This document shows, piece after piece, positions 1-5,979 of a DNA stretch of 8,644 nucleotides. The number at the start of each line of letters is the position of its first letter. The stretch's first letter is position 1. A program made the translations under genes and the position numbers. The notes beneath the pieces are model-generated. The model was not told where the DNA came from. It worked only from the letters and a program-made list of their open reading frames with translations, and did not search any database. The stretch is from JAUVYV01 sp964585535 (lineage in GTDB: Bacteria; Planctomycetota; Phycisphaerae; Sedimentisphaerales; Anaerobacaceae), in assembly GCA_964585535.1 (NCBI GenBank), contig CAZPDW010000094.1, positions 1 to 8,644 of the forward strand, written 5' to 3'.

Positions 1-1526
1 TAGCCAGGTTGCACAGTGTTACGCTTGATGGTATCGAAGGGGTTATCTGCGAGGTCGAGGTCGATGTCGCCCGCGGCGGGTTTGAAAAAACGCTGATTGT
101 AGGCCTGCCCGATACGGCGGTCAAGGAAAGCACCGAGCGGGTCAAAAGCGCAATTATCAACTCGGGCTACAAATACCCCAGGACGCAGTCTGTCGTGAAC
201 CTTGCCCCCGCCAACGTCAAAAAAGAGGGTCCTGCCTTCGATTTGCCCATTGCGCTGGGGATGCTGGCCGGCTCAGGGGTATTTACAAGCGACTTTTTAG
301 CCGAATACGTCATCGTCGGCGAGCTGGCACTGGACGGAAGGGTAAGGCACGTCAACGGCGTTTTGAGTATGGCGATGACGGCTGCGGCAAACGGCTTTAA
401 GCAGATGCTCGTCCCCCTCGAAAACGCCAGAGAGGCCGGCGTAGTTCGGGGCATCGAGGTTTACGGCGTCGGCTCGCTGACTCAGGCGGCGAGCTTCCTT
501 TCGGGACAACTGCCGCTGGAAACGACGGTTGTCGATATTGACGAGCTTTTTGACGTGGCGTCGAATTACGAACTGGATTTTGCGGATGTTAAAGGCCAGG
601 AATCCGTCAAGCGTGCGCTGACGGTGGCGGCGGCCGGGGCGCACAACATAATGATGATAGGCCCGCCCGGCGCGGGCAAATCGATGCTGGCCCAGCGCTT
701 GGCGAGCATACTGCCGGCATTGAGCTTGGCCGAATCGCTGGAGACGACCCGTATCTATTCATCGGTAGGGCTTTTGGCTCGTGACAGGGCTCTTATGGCG
801 ACCCGGCCTGTTCGGATGCCGCACCATACGGCCAGCGGCCCGGCTCTTGTCGGCGGCGGCACCACGCCCCGGCCGGGCGAGCTGTCTCTGGCGCATTACG
901 GGATACTCTTTCTCGACGAGTTTGCAGAGTTTCCAAGGCACGTCCTGGAGATGATTCGCCAGCCCATGGAGGACGGTTTTGTCACTGTTTCCCGCGCCAA
1001 GCGCAGCACTCGTTTTCCTGCTAAGTTTATGCTCGTAGCGGCGATGAACCCGTGCCCGTGCGGCTATTTCGGCACGGACGCCAGACGCTGCAAGTGCACA
1101 CCAGGCCAGATTGAAAGGTACATCTCGAAAATCTCAGGCCCCCTCGTTGACAGAATCGATATCCACATAGACGTCCCGCCGATATCCTTCAGCCGGCTGC
1201 GCTCAAGGAGTCGGCAGCTCGGCTCCGAGCAGATGAAAGCCGACGTAATCAAGGCAAGAGCGGCCCAGACAAGGCGCTTCGGCGACGGCAAAATCCTGAC
1301 GAACTCGCGAATGACCCATAAGCAAGTCGAAAAGTTCTGCCCGCTCGACTCAAGCTCGGAGATGCTGCTCAAGCAGGCGATGACCGAGTTCGGCCTGAGC
1401 GCCCGCGCACACGATAAAATCTGTAAGACGGCCCGCACCATCGCCGATCTGGCCGGCGAAGAATCCATCGCACCCGAGCACGTCGCCGAGGCCATAAGCT
1501 ACCGAAAACTCGACAGAAGACTATAA
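1..1526 (+). CDS. comM: ComM/YifB-family Mg-chelatase-like AAA+ ATPase (5' end cut by window)
   Basis: Cytoplasmic AAA+ ATPase of the YifB/ComM family. In naturally transformable bacteria ComM is a hexameric helicase that drives branch migration while incoming DNA recombines. Numbering from the TTG at 9, residues 1-170 form the Lon-protease-like N-terminal domain (VGLPDTAVKES near 31-41). The Mg-chelatase ATPase core has Walker A GPPGAGKS at 218-225, Walker B ILFLDE at 299-304 and the sensor region AAMNPCPCG at 344-352. Cysteines 349, 351, 361 and 363 form the CPC...CKC cluster seen in this family. A C-terminal helical domain (GLSARAHDKI near 442) carries the sensor-2 region. The open frame continues upstream of the TTG as (x)TA-Ala-Arg-Leu-His, matching the family's usual MLAR/K start. 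The TTG is therefore probably an internal leucine codon, and only one or two codons are missing. The stop is TAA at 1524-1526. The gene is GC-rich, and it converges on carB. The family is certain; a role in transformation is inferred from homologues. Confidence 0.93.
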   Translation, partial: ARLHSVTLDGIEGVICEVEVDVARGGFEKTLIVGLPDTAVKESTERVKSAIINSGYKYPRTQSVVNLAPANVKKEGPAFDLPIALGMLAGSGVFTSDFLAEYVIVGELALDGRVRHVNGVLSMAMTAAANGFKQMLVPLENAREAGVVRGIEVYGVGSLTQAASFLSGQLPLETTVVDIDELFDVASNYELDFADVKGQESVKRALTVAAAGAHNIMMIGPPGAGKSMLAQRLASILPALSLAESLETTRIYSSVGLLARDRALMATRPVRMPHHTASGPALVGGGTTPRPGELSLAHYGILFLDEFAEFPRHVLEMIRQPMEDGFVTVSRAKRSTRFPAKFMLVAAMNPCPCGYFGTDARRCKCTPGQIERYISKISGPLVDRIDIHIDVPPISFSRLRSRSRQLGSEQMKADVIKARAAQTRRFGDGKILTNSRMTHKQVEKFCPLDSSSEMLLKQAMTEFGLSARAHDKICKTARTIADLAGEESIAPEHVAEAISYRKLDRRL

Positions 1527-1775
1527 ACTCTGATTCTGACGAGGGCAAAAGTGCTTGGATTTACCGATATTTGCTTTGCAATAGTTCTGATAAAATAGTA
1601 TAATCAGGAGTATCTCAGGTTTAATACTTCTGAAACAATGTATCGAGAACTAAACGTTCTTTAGCAAAACAACCAATCAGATATCAGTACTACAGCGCAA
1701 GTTACGATTTTACTAATGGTAATAACATATTGCCGTATAAGCAGATACACCAATTTAAGTAGCAGCTACAACAGC
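1527..1775. other. AT-rich convergent intergenic region between comM and carB
   Basis: These 249 bases lie between the converging 3' ends of comM and carB and contain no credible coding sequence. I see no strong intrinsic terminator for either gene. Only weak dyads are visible: AGAAC/GTTCT at 1646-1660 with a 5-nt loop, and GTAGC/GCTAC at 1759-1769. Neither is GC-rich nor followed by a long T run. The region is clearly more AT-rich than comM and carries a promoter-like sequence on the + strand, listed separately. Confidence 0.6.
1576..1604 (+). promoter_or_regulatory. Orphan sigma70-like promoter downstream of comM
   Basis: TTGCAA (1576-1581) is separated by 17 bases from a perfect TATAAT (1599-1604). 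The predicted transcript would start near 1611 and run towards the 3' end of carB on the opposite strand. No gene with a ribosome binding site follows: the ATG at 1638 opens only an 8-codon frame, and the longer frame from 1716 is antisense to carB. If active, the promoter would make a small RNA or an antisense RNA to the carB 3' end. AT-rich DNA can produce such matches by chance. Confidence 0.4.
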
Positions 1776-4700
1776 TTACACAAAGCCACGATGATAGCTT
1801 TGCAGAGATTTGACGATTGCATCCTTACTCTGTCTTGCGGCGATACCTTTTGCGGTAGCGGCTGCGGCAGTTGTGGTTGTGATGTATGGTATTTTATACC
1901 TAATAGCAGCTTTTCTTATGTAGGAATCGTCGTATTGACTTCGCTTGCCTATCGGAGTGTTTATTATCAACTGAACCGATTTGTTTTTTATCGCATCAAT
2001 AATATTCGGCCTGCCCTCATATACTTTAAGAACCTGCTCCGCCTTTATGCCTTTTTCAGTCAAATACTTATGTGTTCCTTCGGTAGCCATAATGTTAAAA
2101 CCAAGCTTGCTGAAAGCTCTGGCTGCATCGACGATTGCAGCTTTATCAGGTTCGGCAACCGTTATCAAAACAGTTCCCTTTGAAGGCAACGGTTGTTGTG
2201 TCGCCTCCTGGGCCTTGAAGAAAGCCAGGCCAAAAGAATCAGCTAATCCCAGCACTTCGCCTGTCGAGCGCATTTCAGGTCCGAGCAGCGGGTCAACTTC
2301 CTGGAACATATTAAATGGAAAAACAGCTTCTTTTACGCCGAAATAAGGGATATGTTTTCGCTCCAGGTTCAAATCGGCAAGTTTTTTGCCAAGCATAATC
2401 TGTGTTGCCGCCCGTGGCATTGATATCCCGCATACCTTTGATACCAACGGAACCGTTCTCGATGCTCTTGGATTGGCTTCGAGGACATACACCGTATCAT
2501 CTGCTATCGCATACTGCATATTCATCAAACCTACAACGTTTAGCTCAGTTGCTATTTTCTTCGTATATTCGCAAATAGTATCGATATGTTTTTGTGGAAT
2601 TGAAACTGGTGGAATGACACAGGCCGAATCGCCGGAATGCACACCGGCAAGCTCGATGTGTTCCATAACCGCAGGGACAAATACATCGGTTCCGTCTGCG
2701 ATAGCGTCTGCTTCAGCTTCGGTTGCGTTAACCAGGAACTTATCTATCAGAATCGGCCTTTCCGGTGTCACTTCCACGGCAGCGGCTACATATTCACGAA
2801 GCATTTCTTCATCGTGAACAACTTCCATTCCACGACCACCCAGTACGTATGACGGTCTTACCATTAAAGGATACCCGATTCGCTTTGCAATTTGCAACGC
2901 CTGCTCAAGATTACTGGCCATGCCGGATTCAGGCATCGGTATATCGAGTTTTTCCATCATTGCCCGGAATCTGTCACGGTCTTCAGCCAAATCAATTGTT
3001 TCAGGAGAGGTACCGATTATATTAACGCCGGCTTCCTCGAGCTGCCGTGCAATATTCAACGGCGTTTGGCCGCCGAATTGCACTATCACTCCCTCCGGTT
3101 TTTCTTTCTCGTAGATGCTTAAAACATCTTCTACGGTTAAAGGTTCGAAATACAGCTTGTCAGAAGTGTCATAGTCTGTTGAAACGGTCTCAGGGTTGCA
3201 GTTGACCATTATGCTTTCCATACCTTCGTCGCGCAGAGCAAATGCAGTGTGTACGCAGCAGTAATCAAACTCTATACCTTGTCCGATTCGATTCGGGCCA
3301 CCTCCGAGCACCATAATCTTGCGATTTTGTGTTATGCCTACTTTGTCCGGAGCATTATATGTTGAAAAGTAATATGCTTCATTTTCAACACCGCTGACCG
3401 GTACCGAATCCCATCCTTCGACAACACCCAGTTTTATTCTTTGCCGGCGGATTTTGCCTTCACTGGTTCCGAGAATCTCTGCAAGGTAGCGGTCCGCAAA
3501 TCCGTCTTTCTTGGCCTGTATCAAAAGTTTATCAGGAATTACCTTGCCCTTGTGTTTCAATATCTTTTCTTCCATCTCGACAAGTTCAGCCATTTGCCGG
3601 ATAAACCATTCTTTAATGTGCGTTCTTTCGTGCAGCAGCTCGATAGAAGCGCCTTTACGCAGAGCTTCATACATAATGAACTGACGTTCACTGGTAGCAG
3701 TGCTTACAAGCCTTATCAGGTCGTCGAGCGGCAGTTTATTGAAGTTTTTTGCAAAGCCCAGTCCGTATCTGCCGTTTTCCAGAGAGCGAATAGCTTTTTG
3801 AAAAGCTTCCTTGTAATTCTTACCGATACTCATCACTTCTCCGACGGCACGCATTTGTGTGCCAAGTTTGTCTTCAACGCCTTTGAACTTCTCAAATGCC
3901 CAACGAGCGAACTTAACTACAACGTAATCACCTGATGGTGTATATTTTTCGAGCGTTCCGTCCCTCCAGTAAGGAATTTCGTCGAGCGTAAGGCCGGCGG
4001 CTAACATCGAGGATACTAAAGCGATTGGGAAGCCGGTGGCTTTTGAAGCCAATGCCGATGAGCGTGATGTTCTTGGATTTATTTCAATCACGACTACCCG
4101 CCCGGTTTCTGGGTCGTGAGCGAATTGTATATTAGTGCCGCCGATAACCTCAATGGCATCAACGATATCGAAAGAATATTCCTGAAGTCTCCGCTGCAAT
4201 TTCTCGTCAATAGTCAACATGGGAGCTGTACAGTATGAATCGCCGGTATGTATTCCCATTGCATCGACATTCTCAATAAAGCAAACGGTTATCTTTTGAG
4301 CTTTCGAATCCCTGACGACTTCCAGTTCCAGCTCTTCCCATCCGAGGACGGATTCTTCGACCAGAATTTGGTTGACCAAGCTGGCCGAGAGTCCCCTGGC
4401 TGCAATAGTTCTCAGTTCATCGACGTTATAAACCAATCCTCCACCGGTTCCACCCATAGTGTAGGCGGGACGAATTACCACAGGATAGCATAGCTCTTTG
4501 GCTATTTTCTCGGCCTCTTCAACGCTGAACGCCGGCTCACTTTTTGGCATTTCAATGCCTAACTTGCTCATAGTCTTTTTAAATTCGATTCTGTCTTCGC
4601 CGCGTTCGATAGCATCAACCTGTACTCCTATTACTTTTACACCATATTTTTTCAGCACTCCTGTCTTTGCAAGTTCAGACGACAAATTAAGCCCGGTTTG

Positions 4701-4976
4701 GCCGCCAAGATTAGGCAGCAGCGCGTCCGGTCGTTCCTTTTCAATGATTTTTGCCATTGTTTGCAGGTTCAACGGCTCAATATAAGTGATGTCAGCCATT
4801 CCGGGGTCCGTCATAATCGTAGCCGGGTTTGAATTGACCAGGACTATCTCGTATCCCAACTTTCGAAGGGCCTTGCAGGCTTGAGTGCCGGAATAGTCGA
4901 ATTCACATGCCTGACCTATTATAATTGGGCCTGAGCCGATAATCATTACTTTGTGAATGTCCGTGCGTTTGGGCAT
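1776..4976 (-). CDS. carB: Carbamoyl-phosphate synthase large subunit
   Basis: Makes carbamoyl phosphate from bicarbonate, two ATP and ammonia delivered by the glutaminase subunit CarA, for pyrimidine and arginine synthesis in the cytoplasm. From the ATG at 4976 the protein has 1066 residues, the normal length. Two homologous halves are visible: residues 1-400 (IIGSGPIIIGQ near 12-22, GGTGGG at 175-180, Q284/E298/N300 as metal and ATP ligands) and about 553-930 (LGGGPNRIGQ near 557-566, GGRG at 713-716, Q821/E833/N835). The oligomerisation region lies between them. Residues 933-1066 are the MGS-like allosteric domain; the ATEGT motif and the lysine of KVYEGRP, positions that bind effectors in E. 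coli, are kept. The start is chosen because AGGAG at 4989-4985 lies 8 bases upstream. The longer in-frame ATG at 5060 falls inside the predicted -35 element and would add 28 residues unlike the family. The gene is divergent from hisF, and carA is not adjacent. It is more AT-rich than comM. Confidence 0.97.
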   Translation of the reverse strand: MPKRTDIHKVMIIGSGPIIIGQACEFDYSGTQACKALRKLGYEIVLVNSNPATIMTDPGMADITYIEPLNLQTMAKIIEKERPDALLPNLGGQTGLNLSSELAKTGVLKKYGVKVIGVQVDAIERGEDRIEFKKTMSKLGIEMPKSEPAFSVEEAEKIAKELCYPVVIRPAYTMGGTGGGLVYNVDELRTIAARGLSASLVNQILVEESVLGWEELELEVVRDSKAQKITVCFIENVDAMGIHTGDSYCTAPMLTIDEKLQRRLQEYSFDIVDAIEVIGGTNIQFAHDPETGRVVVIEINPRTSRSSALASKATGFPIALVSSMLAAGLTLDEIPYWRDGTLEKYTPSGDYVVVKFARWAFEKFKGVEDKLGTQMRAVGEVMSIGKNYKEAFQKAIRSLENGRYGLGFAKNFNKLPLDDLIRLVSTATSERQFIMYEALRKGASIELLHERTHIKEWFIRQMAELVEMEEKILKHKGKVIPDKLLIQAKKDGFADRYLAEILGTSEGKIRRQRIKLGVVEGWDSVPVSGVENEAYYFSTYNAPDKVGITQNRKIMVLGGGPNRIGQGIEFDYCCVHTAFALRDEGMESIMVNCNPETVSTDYDTSDKLYFEPLTVEDVLSIYEKEKPEGVIVQFGGQTPLNIARQLEEAGVNIIGTSPETIDLAEDRDRFRAMMEKLDIPMPESGMASNLEQALQIAKRIGYPLMVRPSYVLGGRGMEVVHDEEMLREYVAAAVEVTPERPILIDKFLVNATEAEADAIADGTDVFVPAVMEHIELAGVHSGDSACVIPPVSIPQKHIDTICEYTKKIATELNVVGLMNMQYAIADDTVYVLEANPRASRTVPLVSKVCGISMPRAATQIMLGKKLADLNLERKHIPYFGVKEAVFPFNMFQEVDPLLGPEMRSTGEVLGLADSFGLAFFKAQEATQQPLPSKGTVLITVAEPDKAAIVDAARAFSKLGFNIMATEGTHKYLTEKGIKAEQVLKVYEGRPNIIDAIKNKSVQLIINTPIGKRSQYDDSYIRKAAIRYKIPYITTTTAAAATAKGIAARQSKDAIVKSLQSYHRGFV

Positions 4977-4984
4977 ATTAAATT

Positions 4985-4989
4985 CTCCT
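4985..4989 (-). promoter_or_regulatory. Ribosome binding site of carB
   Basis: On the - strand AGGAG is followed by 8 bases and the ATG at 4976. This is ideal spacing and decides the start against the in-frame ATG at 5060. Confidence 0.85.
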
Positions 4990-5031
4990 GATATACCATT
5001 GGCTTCGATACGGTTCCGCAGATTTCGAAAG

Positions 5032-5060
5032 ATTAAAGTATAAAACGAGCGAACTGTCAA
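5032..5060 (-). promoter_or_regulatory. Predicted sigma70-like promoter of carB
   Basis: On the - strand a perfect TTGACA (5060-5055) is followed by a 17-base spacer and TTTAAT (5037-5032), a 5/6 match to TATAAT. The predicted transcript starts near 5025, giving a leader of about 50 nt. A nearer TATACT at 5042-5037 is only 12 bases from the -35 and is less likely. I see no attenuator or PyrR-type structure in this short leader. Confidence 0.65.
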
Positions 5061-5067
5061 ATGGAAC

Positions 5068-5095
5068 TTGCAAACACATTCGACAAAGCTATAAT
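5068..5095 (+). promoter_or_regulatory. Predicted sigma70-like promoter of hisF
   Basis: TTGCAA (5068-5073), a 16-base spacer and a perfect TATAAT (5090-5095). The predicted transcript starts near 5102, about 60 nt before hisF. Its -35 lies only 7 bases from the -35 of the divergent carB promoter, so the two polymerase footprints would overlap. Confidence 0.65.
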
Positions 5096-5156
5096 CAGAG
5101 GCAATTTTGCAGGCCGGGTTCTATAAAACCGATTTTTAGCTGTTCCTTCAGGCAAA

Positions 5157-5161
5157 AGGAG
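5157..5161 (+). promoter_or_regulatory. Ribosome binding site of hisF; spacing questions the start
   Basis: AGGAG ends only 2 bases before the ATG at 5164 but 8 bases before an in-frame GTG at 5170. The usual spacing favours the GTG, which would remove two residues from the protein. Confidence 0.7.
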
Positions 5162-5163
5162 AA

Positions 5164-5943
5164 ATGAAAGTGGATAGACCAGTCAGTATTATGCCTTGCC
5201 TCGATATGCAGAACGGTCGCGTTGTTAAAGGTGTTCATTTTGTTGATATCCGTGATGCGGGTGACCCTGTCGAATGCGCGAAAGCTTATTGCCGGGCCGG
5301 AGCGGATGAACTTGCTCTTTTGGACATAACTGCAACTGTTGAGAATCGGCCGACTATGCTGAACGTAGTCAAGAAAGTAGCTGAAGTTACGACTATTCCG
5401 TTTACTGTTGGCGGTGGTATTTCTGATATTGCTTCAGCAGCGGCGGTTCTGGAAGCAGGCGCAAACAAAATATCGATAAGCAGCGCAGCTTTTCGTAAAC
5501 CTGAGATTATTAAGGAAATGCTGGCAGAGTTTGGCACAGACAAGCTTACCATTGCTATAGATGTGGATATAAACGAATCAATGCCATCCGGTTATGAAGT
5601 TTATATAGACGGTGGAAGAACCGCTACGGGTGCAGATGCTATAGATTGGGCTAAAAAAGTTGATGATTTCGGTGTTTCTGTAATACTGCCGACAAGTAAA
5701 GCCGGGGATGGCGCCGGAACAGGATATGATTTGCCCGTAATAAAAGCAATGGCTAAAGTATGCTCCGCAGAGATAGTGGCATCGGGAGGGGCAGGCAAAA
5801 TGGAACATTTCTATCAAGCAGTACAAGCGGGCGCTGCCATTTTACTTGCTGCCTCGGTATTTCATTTTCATACCATTGATATACCGGAACTAAAAAAATA
5901 TCTGCAAAAACATGGTGTTAAACTTAAAAACGAAAAACTTTAA
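5164..5943 (+). CDS. hisF: Imidazole glycerol phosphate synthase, cyclase subunit
   Basis: With the HisH glutaminase, HisF converts PRFAR and ammonia to imidazole glycerol phosphate and AICAR, linking histidine and purine synthesis in the cytoplasm. The 259 residues span a full (beta-alpha)8 barrel. The catalytic aspartates are present: D14 in IMPCLD (D11 of Thermotoga HisF) and D133 in AIDVD (D130). VGGGIS at 82-87 and ASGGAG at 206-211 are phosphate-binding loops, and GKMEHF and AASVFHF are typical of HisF and not of HisA. Unusual points are the loop TSKAGDGAGTGYD (177-189), where most HisF proteins read TSxDRDG, and SISSAAF (104-110), where SINTAA or SINSAA is usual. The start may be GTG at 5170 (better ribosome binding site spacing), which would place the catalytic aspartate at 12. 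No hisH, hisA or other his gene is nearby. The gene has its own promoter, divergent from carB, and is AT-rich like carB. HisF is clearly the family; loss of the normal activity is unlikely. Confidence 0.95.
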   Translation: MKVDRPVSIMPCLDMQNGRVVKGVHFVDIRDAGDPVECAKAYCRAGADELALLDITATVENRPTMLNVVKKVAEVTTIPFTVGGGISDIASAAAVLEAGANKISISSAAFRKPEIIKEMLAEFGTDKLTIAIDVDINESMPSGYEVYIDGGRTATGADAIDWAKKVDDFGVSVILPTSKAGDGAGTGYDLPVIKAMAKVCSAEIVASGGAGKMEHFYQAVQAGAAILLAASVFHFHTIDIPELKKYLQKHGVKLKNEKL

Positions 5944-5966
5944 TATCCGCGTACAGATGAATCTTT

Positions 5967-5973
5967 AAGGAGG
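5967..5973 (+). promoter_or_regulatory. Strong ribosome binding site of the GTG-started glycosidase-like gene
   Basis: AAGGAGG lies 6 bases before the GTG at 5980. This fixes the non-ATG start and fits a signal peptide beginning immediately after it. Confidence 0.85.
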
Positions 5974-5979
5974 CAACCA

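Noticed and set aside
9..11. TTG as the true start of comM
   Set aside because: The frame stays open to the window edge and reads Ala-Arg before this Leu, as in family N-termini of MLAR/K type; the real start is just outside.
1646..1660. AGAAC/GTTCT dyad as terminator for comM or carB
   Set aside because: Only five pairs, AT-rich and not followed by a T run on either strand.
1716..2183. 155-codon open frame on + strand overlapping the carB 3' end
   Set aside because: Lies almost wholly antisense to well-conserved carB codons, lacks a ribosome binding site and matches no family; a shadow frame.
4977..5060. 28-residue N-terminal extension of CarB from the ATG at 5060
   Set aside because: The extension is unlike CarB family N-termini, a good AGGAG precedes the inner ATG at 4976, and the predicted promoter covers the upstream ATG.
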